NCBI GenBank assembly: GCA_024636215.1
Contig: JAGXHL010000094.1
Span: forward strand, 1 to 17,138
Direction: 5' to 3'
DNA from: Deltaproteobacteria bacterium
GTDB lineage: Bacteria; Desulfobacterota; Desulfuromonadia; Desulfuromonadales; BM103
Length of the DNA: 17,138 bases
Numbering within the stretch: position 1 is the stretch's first letter; each line of letters opens with the position of its first letter. Both the position numbers and the translations under genes were made by a program. Below the pieces are notes generated by a model, which was given only the letters and a program-made list of their open reading frames with translations, had not been told where the DNA came from and did not search any database. Shown here in pieces: positions 6,196-14,077 of the stretch.

Positions 6196-8973
6196 CTACA
6201 CCCGAAACACCTTCATCACTTCATCACCAAGGTGATTGATAACCTTCACCGCAATCCGCCCAGTCTTCGGTTTGCCAAAAGGCCGCGACGTATCGCTATT
6301 CAGCGTATCCCATGCGTCTTGATTAATTTCGGCCTTGAGAGTTGTCTTCAGTGACTTATAGGGATCGTTTGCACCCAGGAAGTAGGCGTGACGAACGAAG
6401 AAGCTTTCTTCGTTGTAGTCAGTGTCGATGAACCAGCAGGCGATGCCGTCGGCGCCGTCGCTGCGGACTTCGCCGGTGTTGGGGTGGAAGACGTCGACGC
6501 CGTTGACCTTGACTTGGATCTGACCCTCTTCAGCATCGAGGATGTCGATATCCGGTTCACCGAAGATGACAAACAGGTTGCCTTTGCCGGTGTTTTTGAG
6601 ATCGTCGGCCATGTGCAGGTCGGCATTCATGCGGGCTTTGAGGACCGGGATTCGACCGAGTTTGTCGAATTCTGAGGAATGAGCATCGTAATTGAAGGCA
6701 CAAGAGATCAGCACGTCGAAACCGGCATCTCCCGCTTCACGGGCGGCGGCGACCAAGTCGGGTCGGGAGACGGTGCCGAACTCGGGGCCGATGAAGATGG
6801 CCGCGCGTTTTTCGCCACCGGCATCTTCATATCGCCCTTCGGCGCAGACCAGATCGCCCGGCCAGGGGGTGAGAGCGGTAAAGGTGATTTTGTCTTCTTT
6901 GTGGGCCTGCTGCACCCCGGCAGTTTTCAGGTTTTCCAGAATCATCTGGACAAAGTCACGCTCCTCACCATAGCCGTCTTTGGCTTCGGCGACGGTATCG
7001 ATCAGCTCGTCGTCGGCGCCCACGGCCAGTACACGGTGCGGCGACAGGCTTTCGACGGTAAACGGCCCAGCCACCCGAACCTTCTTCTTATCCTCGTAAG
7101 GTTTGTCGTATAGATATTCAAAATCAGCTTTTGCCGTTAACGAGACGGCGATTTCAATTTGCCTTTCAGTGAGTATTTTCCACAATTCTGCATGAAGAAT
7201 TTTCGCATTATCTGACCACTTGGATTCGATAAAACGAGGCACCTCACACTCTTCAAAGTCTGAACCTGTCTCTTTATTTAAGGAGTTGAGAACAGAACTG
7301 AATGGTTCCCTAAATTTTTCCCATATAACATCAATCTCGAAGTTATTGCCGATAGACCCTAGAGTGATATTTGGGGATCGTTCATAGACAAACCCCTGTG
7401 TAATATCTTCATGCGTGGGTTGAATAGAAGGTGCCGAACGGGTAATTTCTGCTTCCTGTCGTAGTCCTTCACGACTATCTGATAGAAGATAAAAAGGGTA
7501 TCGCGCACCCATTATCCTGGCACGTGTAAGGGCAAGAGAAACACGTGATGTATCAATAGTAATCCATCGACGCCCCCACTGTTCTGACACATAGGCCGTT
7601 GTACCCGAACCACAAGTTGGATCAAGGACAATATCGCCGGGGTCAGTTGCCATCAAAAGGCAACGTTGTACAACTTTCGTACTTGTTTGAACAACATATG
7701 TTCTTTGGACTGCAAAGGTACTCTCCATAGTGTCCATCCAAATATTTGTTAACGGCGTATGTTTGCTTTCATGTAGAAATTTCTTAAAAGTTAGTGTCTT
7801 CCCGACGGAATAAATACGACCAGCTTTATTTACTCTCGGCAAATTAACGGCCGATACTTTCCAATGGTTCCCCTTCGCTGGGAGGTAAGTAACACCTTCA
7901 AATTTAAATGGTTGAGGGTCTTTGGCTTCCCCGCTAGACATTAAGGGTGCAGTCTGGAATCTCATACCTTCGGGGAATGCTTCGGTTCCATTCATCTCTT
8001 TTGATGTTAATCGTCGACATGTTCCATTTGGCAATTCGATATTGCCAAAACCAGAATCAACAGCCTCATCAGTTCTTTCAACCAAAAGACGTCTAAACTT
8101 CGTGCATTTTTTATCTTTTCCATACCAAAGTATTGTGTCAGCAATTCCAGAGATGTAATTCCCAGACATCGAGCCTGTTTTTTTGAACAAAAATTGTGAA
8201 ATGAAATTTTCTTCGCCAAAAATTTCATCCATCAATGAACGCACTTTATGGACATTTTCATCCCCGATTTGAACAAAAACGGACCCATTCGATGACAGAA
8301 GATCACGCGACACAGTCAATCTATCTCGCAAATATGTCAGATATGAATGAATTCCATCCCGCCAGGTATCACGAAACGCCTTCACCTGCTCCGGTTCACG
8401 CGTAATATGATCTACGTTTCCATCCTTTACATCCCGACTTGTAGTGCTCCACTGAAAATTGGAGTTAAACTTGATGCCATAAGGAGGATCAAAATAAATG
8501 CACTGCACCTTCCCCCTCAGACCTTCTCGCTCAGCCAGCGACGCCATCACCTGCAAGCTGTCGCCCAGAATCATGCGGTTGGCCCAATGGGCATCGTGCT
8601 GATAAAACTCAGTCTTGGCCGCCTCGTTGGGCAAACCGTTGAAATCGGCAAACAGGTCAAACTGCGCCTCGTCGGCTTTGGTGTCGATTTTAGTGCGGCG
8701 CAGAAGATCATCGATCAGTACCTTGGGGTGGACTTTCTCCTGAATATAGAGCGGCGGCGCCTGCACGACCAGATCAGACCAATCCTGCTCATCCTTGCCA
8801 CGCCAAACCAACTGCGGATCAAGATCGCGATTGCGGCGTTCATAGGCCACTTTGATCGGATCTTTATCTGCATCGTGCATAATTGACTGATGCTCAGCCG
8901 TCGGAATATTTTTTCGCGTCGCTTCGTCGTGCTTCAGCGATTCGACAGATTTCATTGTAGGGTTCTTGGCCAT
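6196..8973 (-). CDS. Type III-like DNA-adenine methyltransferase (Mod subunit)
   Basis: 925 residues. Catalytic motif IV DPPYGIKF is at 162-169 and the AdoMet-binding motif I, here DPTCGSGTT, at 451-459. This order (IV before I) is that of beta-group N6-adenine methyltransferases, the class of type III Mod subunits. Mod transfers a methyl group from AdoMet to adenine in the recognition site and supplies specificity to the Res partner. Residues between the motifs and up to about 620 should hold target recognition. About 300 further C-terminal residues (from roughly 630) make it longer than the classic Mod of about 650 residues. The region from about 7100 to 8500 is clearly more AT-rich than the gene ends, suggesting an exchanged specificity cassette. 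The ATG lies 10 nt after the dinD stop with only a weak GTGAG ribosome site, so coupled translation is likely. Both catalytic motifs look intact. Confidence 0.92.
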   Translation of the reverse strand: MAKNPTMKSVESLKHDEATRKNIPTAEHQSIMHDADKDPIKVAYERRNRDLDPQLVWRGKDEQDWSDLVVQAPPLYIQEKVHPKVLIDDLLRRTKIDTKADEAQFDLFADFNGLPNEAAKTEFYQHDAHWANRMILGDSLQVMASLAEREGLRGKVQCIYFDPPYGIKFNSNFQWSTTSRDVKDGNVDHITREPEQVKAFRDTWRDGIHSYLTYLRDRLTVSRDLLSSNGSVFVQIGDENVHKVRSLMDEIFGEENFISQFLFKKTGSMSGNYISGIADTILWYGKDKKCTKFRRLLVERTDEAVDSGFGNIELPNGTCRRLTSKEMNGTEAFPEGMRFQTAPLMSSGEAKDPQPFKFEGVTYLPAKGNHWKVSAVNLPRVNKAGRIYSVGKTLTFKKFLHESKHTPLTNIWMDTMESTFAVQRTYVVQTSTKVVQRCLLMATDPGDIVLDPTCGSGTTAYVSEQWGRRWITIDTSRVSLALTRARIMGARYPFYLLSDSREGLRQEAEITRSAPSIQPTHEDITQGFVYERSPNITLGSIGNNFEIDVIWEKFREPFSSVLNSLNKETGSDFEECEVPRFIESKWSDNAKILHAELWKILTERQIEIAVSLTAKADFEYLYDKPYEDKKKVRVAGPFTVESLSPHRVLAVGADDELIDTVAEAKDGYGEERDFVQMILENLKTAGVQQAHKEDKITFTALTPWPGDLVCAEGRYEDAGGEKRAAIFIGPEFGTVSRPDLVAAAREAGDAGFDVLISCAFNYDAHSSEFDKLGRIPVLKARMNADLHMADDLKNTGKGNLFVIFGEPDIDILDAEEGQIQVKVNGVDVFHPNTGEVRSDGADGIACWFIDTDYNEESFFVRHAYFLGANDPYKSLKTTLKAEINQDAWDTLNSDTSRPFGKPKTGRIAVKVINHLGDEVMKVFRV

Positions 8974-8983
8974 TTTTCAGTTC

Positions 8984-9832
8984 TCACTTTTCGGAATTCA
9001 ACCCGTCAGGATTTTTTAGAGATTTTTTCTGGTCTGAGGTGAGCCGCCGTTCAACTTTCTTGACATCTTCTGCGGCAGGCAGACTTTCAGGCCGAATTCC
9101 GCGTTCGAGCAGCGTGTTGCGAACCGCCTGGTTATTAGTGATATGCTCGTGTGAAATTGCTGACTCACTCGACAGTTGCCGTTCTTTCGCATTGAAAATG
9201 GTGATCTCGGTGGCGAAGTCTTTGGCTTTAAGAATGATCGTGGGAGCGAAATCAGCCAGTGGTCGGTTAGCAGGGACTTTCCACTGCGATTTCATGGTGC
9301 GGGTCGATTTACCGAACAGGGCTTGATCCCCTTTACTGCGGATGATACCGAAATTTTTATTATCTCCTGATTGTTCGTAAATAATCTGCGAAAGCTCTTT
9401 TTCTGTCTGGGTCAGTTTGTGCCGGGCCGAGACGCGCTCCGCTTCCAGCAGGCGTTGCTCAATCAGTTCTGCACGTCGGGTTTGAACCGCAAAATAGGTT
9501 TGCGCAAAGGCAATTTCTGATTTGCGGGGGTCACCATTTTGGGCAATCAGGTAACAAGCGTAGCGGGTGAGCATAATATCATCCACTTCGCGCTGGCTGC
9601 CCGAACCCAGGTCGACCATTTTGTTGACGTCAACAAAATGGTCAGAGATGGCCTGATCAGACACTTCACAAGCCGTTTTGGCTTTACCAATAACGATTAT
9701 AAAATTTCGCCATTCTGCATAACCCAGCAAATGCTGCAGGTCGCGCGCCAACCAGAATTCAACTCCGTTATCTGTCTGCTGTGCACAAGTCTCAAAGGTC
9801 CCGGTCAATTCATAAACAAGATCTGTTCTCAT
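8984..9832 (-). CDS. dinD: DinD-like DNA damage-inducible protein
   Basis: 282 residues. The N-terminal half matches DinD closely: VEFWLARDLQHLLGYAEWRN (about 23-42), a segment with HFVDVNKMVDLGSGSQREV, then DIMLTRYACYLIAQNGDPRK and AQTYFAVQTRRAEL. The C-terminal half keeps the family outline, with IFNAKERQ, HITNNQAVRNTLLERGI and a basic tail near KKVERRLTSDQKK. E. coli DinD is LexA-controlled and inhibits RecA-mediated strand exchange; that activity is not demonstrated for this copy. Its ATG overlaps the res stop by four bases (ATGA at 9829-9832) and its stop is 10 nt before mod, so it is translated within the restriction operon rather than from its own SOS promoter. The position suggests protection from, or response to, restriction-induced DNA damage (inference). 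Confidence 0.88.
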   Translation of the reverse strand: MRTDLVYELTGTFETCAQQTDNGVEFWLARDLQHLLGYAEWRNFIIVIGKAKTACEVSDQAISDHFVDVNKMVDLGSGSQREVDDIMLTRYACYLIAQNGDPRKSEIAFAQTYFAVQTRRAELIEQRLLEAERVSARHKLTQTEKELSQIIYEQSGDNKNFGIIRSKGDQALFGKSTRTMKSQWKVPANRPLADFAPTIILKAKDFATEITIFNAKERQLSSESAISHEHITNNQAVRNTLLERGIRPESLPAAEDVKKVERRLTSDQKKSLKNPDGLNSEK

Positions 9833-12800
9833 TTGTTTTCTCCCCCCCCAACCGCTTCAATCATTTTATTAAATTCCGCTTCAACCTTAGCCTCAAAATC
9901 CGTCTCAATCTGGTAAACCTCGCAAAACTCGGCAAAGGCCCAACGGCCGTAGTTGTCCAGATTGTTCACTCCAGGGACCCAATAGGTTTCCATGGTCGAC
10001 TTCTTCTCTTTGGCATCCTCGCGCCGATAACCTTTAATCTCGACAATCAGATGCAGCAGATCGTCATCCCCCTTGCCATCATCAATCTGCACGATGAAGT
10101 CAGGGAGGTACTTGCGCATCTCGGAGCCGTAACGATACGGCACTTCCAGCCCGAGGCTGTGATTTTTGACATAAGCCTTGACCTTGGGATGGCCTTCAGC
10201 GACGCGGCAGAATTCAGCCTCCCAATCGCTGTCGAGAATGACCCAGTTGATCTGGCAGCGCCGGGAATCAGTTTCCCAACGGTCTTTTTTGGAGGTGTTG
10301 AAATTGACGTGGCAGGTTGAGCCAACCGGATTGTAGGGATCAAGCACCGCCTTGATCGGATGCGTCCCGATATGGTGGCGAGTAATGGCATCGGTGATTC
10401 TTGCACAGGCCATATCAGCAAGAGTTTTGTATTTGAGCTGGGCCGGATAGGTACCCCCCTGGCAGATCAGATGGTTATCCACCCATTGACGAGCAATGCG
10501 TTTCAATTGCCCAAAGAGTGAAAGCTGAGGCTCGCCATTGGCATCCCGCCATTTGGTTAAAACCAGATGAGAGGTCAGTTCATAAACAACCTGCGAAGGC
10601 CTGACATCTCCCGTATGAATCAGATTCAGATCGACGGACGCACCGATGATTCCCGAGTTGCGTGTTTCAGTTGCGCCGACCAACTCCGGTGTCAACAACA
10701 GGGTGGAATCATCGTTAAAGGCAGCAGTCAAGCGCGTTTCTGGCAGCTCGGTTCGATAACCGGCAACCCTGGGAAATTTGATTTCGAGCGCATCACGATC
10801 CGGCCGGATCGCCTTAACCTGGATGGTTTCACGAGGGGGCTGAGGAGGTGAGACCACAGGCTTGGCCGTGAAGTCGAAGGGAATCCCAAGGACATCGGCA
10901 TATTCTGTATTGAAGAGGCCCTCTTCGTTCAGTTCGTAAGATTGGCGGCGCAAAGCACGGCCAATGACCTGCTCGCATAACAGTTGAGTACCGAAGGCCC
11001 TTACACCGAGAACGTGGGTGACGGTATTAGCGTCCCAGCCTTCGGTAAGCATAGAGACCGAAACGACACAGCGGATCGAACCACCTAGTTGACCATGCTT
11101 GCCAACCGTGTTCATGACTTCGCGGAGCAGATCCTGGTCGGTGAGGTTCTCCGCCTGATGGCGATCGCCAGTCCGTTCAATAATTTCACGTCGGAACCGA
11201 TCAATTTCGAACGCAGCCATCTCGCGGAAGTTGCTATCGAGGGCGTCGCCAGATTCGAGCTGCTCGCTGTCGATCAGCAGCGTGTTGGGTCGGGCGAGAG
11301 GATTGCCATGCTCGTCAGTATTGCGGAACAAGGGGAGCCGCCCGAACTCAAGCTGGCTGGAACCGTCCTTGCTGATCCGTTCAAAACCAGAGATATAGTC
11401 GTAAACCAGCTTTGAGGTGGCAGTATTGTTACAGACGACGATGAAGCAGGGTGGGACATTGATCCCTTCCTGCTGCCACAGCTCAAAGGTTTTTTCGTAA
11501 TGGCCATAGAGTGCCTGGAGAGCCGTTTGCAGTTGCGGCGGCAAGTCCAGAGGGTTGAGGGCATCCGCTTTTCCTCGCCCCTTCTTAGGCATTTTCTTGC
11601 CAATATGCTCCCAGAGGTTGCGGAACATCGGCATTTCTTCGCCCGGGATGTTATCGGCAATCGGCACACGAGGCAGCTTGACGATGCCGCACTCGATGGC
11701 GTCCATCAACGAAAAGTCACTCATGGTCCAGGGAAAGAGCGTCCCTTCGGCATAACCAGAGCCACTTAAAAAGAACGGCGTCGCCGACAGATCGATCACC
11801 TGTGAAAGACCGAGCTTACGTTTAACAATTTCGAGACCGGTAATCCAGAGTCTGGCCGCCTCGTTGTTCTTCTCTGCTTCTTTCTTTTCATCACCCTTCA
11901 GGTCGTCATCATCATGGATAGGCTTTTCCCGATAACAGTGGTGAGCCTCATCATTGATCGCCAGGATATTTTTCAGGCCCATTAGATCAGGCATGACCCT
12001 CTGGAGCATCTGTCCTTCAGTCTCAAGGGTGTTGAGAGCTTCGCCACACCCCTGAAGAAGCGAACGTCCACCTTTTGACAGATCGATGCGCTCACGCAGC
12101 TTGAAGGAATGGTAGTTGGTGATGACGATTTTGGCTCGATCGAGATCACCAAGCATGTCATTCGGGACGATCTCACGACTCTGGTAGTAGCTGTCTGGGT
12201 CATTGGGATGAAGAACACGCAGACGGTCTTTAATTGTTATGCCTGGGGCCACAATCAGAAAACCACGCGTAAACTTTTTGCTGTTGGGACGCCGAACGGC
12301 ATTGATGGTCTGCCAGGCAATCAGCATCGCCATAACAGTGGTCTTGCCCGCACCAGTCGCCAGCTTTAATGCTGTGCGCATCAGCTCTGGATTGGCGTCG
12401 TTGTTGGCGTTGGCTATATGTTCAAGAAATGCTTTCCCGGCTTTATCGTTTGGTGCAACTTCAGCCAACCAGATAGCGGTTTCTATTGCTTCAACCTGAC
12501 AGAAGAAGGGACGAATACCGTTAAACTGATGATGTCGCCAATGTTGAAGCAGACGTGCTGTCTCAGGCGTGACTTTCCAGTCACCTGTATTCGGAAGTTT
12601 GCGCCACTTGTCTACGTGGTAGCGTAACTCATTGATGATTGAGGTCGGATCGTATTGCTGGTGAGCTGTTGAAATTTCCGCATCAGCGAAGAGATTCTGC
12701 TGTTCTGCTTTGTCTTTACGTTTTCTAGGCTTGGGTATCGGGGTAATGAACTCGGCACGACGACGCTTTTCAATGAGATTCTGGGTCGGCTGCCCCTGAT

Positions 12801-12876
12801 CGTCGAGTTCCCAGTGTCTGACAGGATAATCGTAGGGTGAATTCAGAATTGGCTGGTCGAAAAATGGATTGTCCAT
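9829..12876 (-). CDS. res: Type III-like restriction endonuclease (Res subunit)
   Basis: 1015 residues from the ATG at 12874-12876, chosen because AAGGAGA lies 8 nt upstream and the protein then opens with MDNPFFDQPILNSPYDYPVR; the frame continues upstream to 12957 without a better site. SF2 helicase motifs are in order: Walker A ATGAGKTT (173-180), DEAH (309-312), SATPFF (364-369), the TEGWDAN segment (about 612) and QVIGRALRR (636-644). Near the C-terminus PDF (925-927) and EIKG (946-949) form a PD-(D/E)xK nuclease core. Res uses ATP to translocate or signal along DNA from Mod-bound sites and cleaves unmodified DNA. Length matches Res proteins of about 1000 residues. It is first in the res-dinD-mod operon. 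All key motifs are visible, so it is probably active. Confidence 0.93.
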   Translation of the reverse strand: MDNPFFDQPILNSPYDYPVRHWELDDQGQPTQNLIEKRRRAEFITPIPKPRKRKDKAEQQNLFADAEISTAHQQYDPTSIINELRYHVDKWRKLPNTGDWKVTPETARLLQHWRHHQFNGIRPFFCQVEAIETAIWLAEVAPNDKAGKAFLEHIANANNDANPELMRTALKLATGAGKTTVMAMLIAWQTINAVRRPNSKKFTRGFLIVAPGITIKDRLRVLHPNDPDSYYQSREIVPNDMLGDLDRAKIVITNYHSFKLRERIDLSKGGRSLLQGCGEALNTLETEGQMLQRVMPDLMGLKNILAINDEAHHCYREKPIHDDDDLKGDEKKEAEKNNEAARLWITGLEIVKRKLGLSQVIDLSATPFFLSGSGYAEGTLFPWTMSDFSLMDAIECGIVKLPRVPIADNIPGEEMPMFRNLWEHIGKKMPKKGRGKADALNPLDLPPQLQTALQALYGHYEKTFELWQQEGINVPPCFIVVCNNTATSKLVYDYISGFERISKDGSSQLEFGRLPLFRNTDEHGNPLARPNTLLIDSEQLESGDALDSNFREMAAFEIDRFRREIIERTGDRHQAENLTDQDLLREVMNTVGKHGQLGGSIRCVVSVSMLTEGWDANTVTHVLGVRAFGTQLLCEQVIGRALRRQSYELNEEGLFNTEYADVLGIPFDFTAKPVVSPPQPPRETIQVKAIRPDRDALEIKFPRVAGYRTELPETRLTAAFNDDSTLLLTPELVGATETRNSGIIGASVDLNLIHTGDVRPSQVVYELTSHLVLTKWRDANGEPQLSLFGQLKRIARQWVDNHLICQGGTYPAQLKYKTLADMACARITDAITRHHIGTHPIKAVLDPYNPVGSTCHVNFNTSKKDRWETDSRRCQINWVILDSDWEAEFCRVAEGHPKVKAYVKNHSLGLEVPYRYGSEMRKYLPDFIVQIDDGKGDDDLLHLIVEIKGYRREDAKEKKSTMETYWVPGVNNLDNYGRWAFAEFCEVYQIETDFEAKVEAEFNKMIEAVGGGENK

Positions 12877-12884
12877 CCCGGATC

Positions 12885-12891
12885 TCTCCTT
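12885..12891 (-). promoter_or_regulatory. Ribosome binding site AAGGAGA
   Basis: The plus strand reads TCTCCTT, giving AAGGAGA on the minus strand with an 8-nt spacer to the ATG at 12874-12876. It fixes the res start 27 codons inside the longest frame. Confidence 0.8.
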
Positions 12892-13227
12892 ACGCAACGC
12901 GCGCATCGTACTCAAACGATGAATAACAAGCGGACAATCCAGTCTAAGAGAAATCAAGGCGGGAAGAAGCCCCCCTCTTCACCAGATCATCAATATTACG
13001 GCATCCCGAGAGTGCCTGACTGATGCCAGACAGACTAGCAAACTTTTCTAAATTCCAGAAGGAAAAAGGCTATTTAACAGTAGCCAGAGAACTTTGAATC
13101 CCTGGGGAAAACCAACCGAATCGCACTCTGAAATTCCCAGAGAGAATAACAACCTTTATTAATTGTCGGTTTTCCAGAAAAAACATTCCGCAATCTCCAT
13201 AAACGCCGCGCCGGTTTTCCAGACAAA
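12892..13227. other. Non-coding region upstream of res
   Basis: About 335 bp without a supported gene. It should hold the res promoter, but I found no good -35/-10 pair. A short inverted repeat ATCGT-6-ACGAT lies at 12905-12920. The right part holds the CGGTTTTCCAGA repeats described separately. The sequence is AT-rich relative to its neighbours. Confidence 0.5.
13167..13223. repeat. 12-bp direct repeat pair CGGTTTTCCAGA
   Basis: Identical copies are at 13167-13178 and 13212-13223, 45 bp apart. An inverted GGGGAAAACC, sharing the GGTTTTCC core, lies at about 13104-13113. They fall between the small ORF and res, near the tRNA-proximal end of the island. They may be binding sites for a regulator or recombinase, or chance in a short AT-rich stretch. 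Confidence 0.4.
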
Positions 13228-13479
13228 CTAATCACCAGGCAGGTCAAGCCGCCGGCCACGGCGAATCTCATAGGCCATGGCGCGGATTCGGTGAACCTGT
13301 GTCGCGGAGATCCGGACTTTGAGGTAATGTTCGACCAGGGCGATGATATGGTTGGTCTGAATTCGTTCACCTTCCTTGGCGTTGAGATAGCATTTCAAGA
13401 CATAGCGTTCAACCCGGGTCAGTTCCGGTTTCTGAATCAGTTCCAGACGCCGTGCGTGCGAATACTCGGCCAGCGCCAT
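13228..13479 (-). CDS. Small hypothetical protein, possibly 5'-truncated
   Basis: The formal ORF from the ATG at 13477-13479 is 83 residues, basic and helical, containing LTRVERYVLKCYLNAKEGER and VRISATQVHRIRAMAYEIRR. The same frame stays open upstream to a TAA at 13681-13683, adding 67 codons that look like genuine protein (KHLPKKLLWRLHREGIIGNP, then LAIIRDIWRKEWFLR), yet contain no ATG, GTG or TTG. The real protein is thus probably about 150 residues with a lost or non-canonical start, or this is a remnant whose beginning was cut off near the tRNA-Leu terminator. I do not recognise the family. It may once have been a small DNA-binding protein, but that is only suggested by charge. Confidence 0.5.
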   Translation of the reverse strand: MALAEYSHARRLELIQKPELTRVERYVLKCYLNAKEGERIQTNHIIALVEHYLKVRISATQVHRIRAMAYEIRRGRRLDLPGD

Positions 13480-13730
13480 GCGCAGAAACCATTCTTTGCG
13501 CCAGATGTCTCTGATGATCGCTAGACCACGGAGTTCCCGGTCTTCAATCGGGTTGCCGATAATCCCCTCCCTGTGCAGTCTCCATAGCAGTTTCTTCGGT
13601 AGGTGTTTTTTTCCTGTAACAGTGCAGAGATCTTCATGAAGGATGTGTTTGGTCGGGTAGTTTTTTATAAGATGCCGAAATTATGGTTAAATATGGATTT
13701 TGTATGACGCTTATGGACGGGAATGGACAA

Positions 13731-13758
13731 AGAAAAAGCCCCCGACGAATCGAGGGCT
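13731..13758 (-). terminator. Rho-independent terminator of tRNA-Leu
   Basis: On the minus strand GCCCTCG and CGGGGGC pair (one T-G pair) around a 6-nt loop (plus-strand stems 13738-13744 and 13751-13757), followed by TTTTTCTTT. It begins 13 nt after the tRNA CCA end. Confidence 0.85.
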
Positions 13759-13770
13759 ATTTCTTCTTGA

Positions 13771-13856
13771 TGGTACCGAAGGCCGGAATCGAACCGGCAC
13801 GGCTAGAAGCCATCGGTTTTTGAGACCGACGTGTCTACCAATTCCACCACTTCGGC
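13771..13856 (-). tRNA. tRNA-Leu (anticodon CAA)
   Basis: 86 nt including the encoded CCA. The minus strand begins GCCGAAG and ends CTTCGGT-A-CCA. The anticodon arm is TCGGT-CTCAAAA-ACCGA, giving anticodon CAA. The variable arm is long, as in class II tRNAs (GGC-TTCTA-GCC type stem), and the T arm is GCCGG-TTCGATT-CCGGC. It reads UUG codons. The first acceptor pair is G1-U72 rather than the G1-C72 of E. coli tRNA-Leu(CAA). It has its own promoter and terminator, and the accessory island begins on its 3' side, the usual side for island insertion. Confidence 0.95.
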
Positions 13857-13868
13857 AAAGCGGACTGC

Positions 13869-13897
13869 ATTATAGGGTTAAGTTTCGATATGGTCAA
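13869..13897 (-). promoter_or_regulatory. Sigma70 promoter of tRNA-Leu
   Basis: On the minus strand TTGACC (13892-13897) and a perfect TATAAT (13869-13874) are 17 bp apart. The -10 ends 12 nt before G1 of the tRNA, leaving a very short leader. Confidence 0.85.
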
Positions 13898-13922
13898 GCG
13901 TTAGTCTCCTCTAGACTCCACC

Positions 13923-13952
13923 TTGCTAAGTTTTTGAAAAGCAGACTATAAT
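13923..13952 (+). promoter_or_regulatory. Candidate promoter for the GH17-GT2 gene
   Basis: TTGCTA (13923-13928) and a perfect TATAAT (13947-13952) are 18 bp apart on the plus strand. It diverges from the tRNA-Leu promoter and would give a 5' leader of about 120 nt before the ATG at 14078. The TATAGT near 14045 has no matching -35. Confidence 0.5.
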
Positions 13953-13966
13953 TATCATTTGTTTAA

Positions 13967-13984
13967 GTCGCAAAACCCTGCGAC
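13967..13984 (+). repeat. Hairpin in the leader of the GH17-GT2 gene
   Basis: GTCGCA (13967-13972) and TGCGAC (13979-13984) form a perfect 6-bp stem with a 6-nt loop. No T run follows, so it is not a typical terminator. It lies just after the candidate start site and could stabilise or regulate the mRNA, or be an operator. Confidence 0.4.
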
Positions 13985-14077
13985 AGGCGGGCGCGCGTTG
14001 GGACAGCGACAGAATGTCACGACTCTGGCACTCAACACTTAGCATATAGTATATGGACAACACGTAAGGGAAGCGCC

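Noticed and set aside
12877..12957. 27-codon N-terminal extension of Res
   Set aside because: A strong AAGGAGA site lies directly before the inner ATG, and the extension has no ribosome site.
13074..13370. 98-codon minus-strand ORF overlapping the small hypothetical gene
   Set aside because: It is read in another frame of a better ORF, and its composition does not look like a protein.
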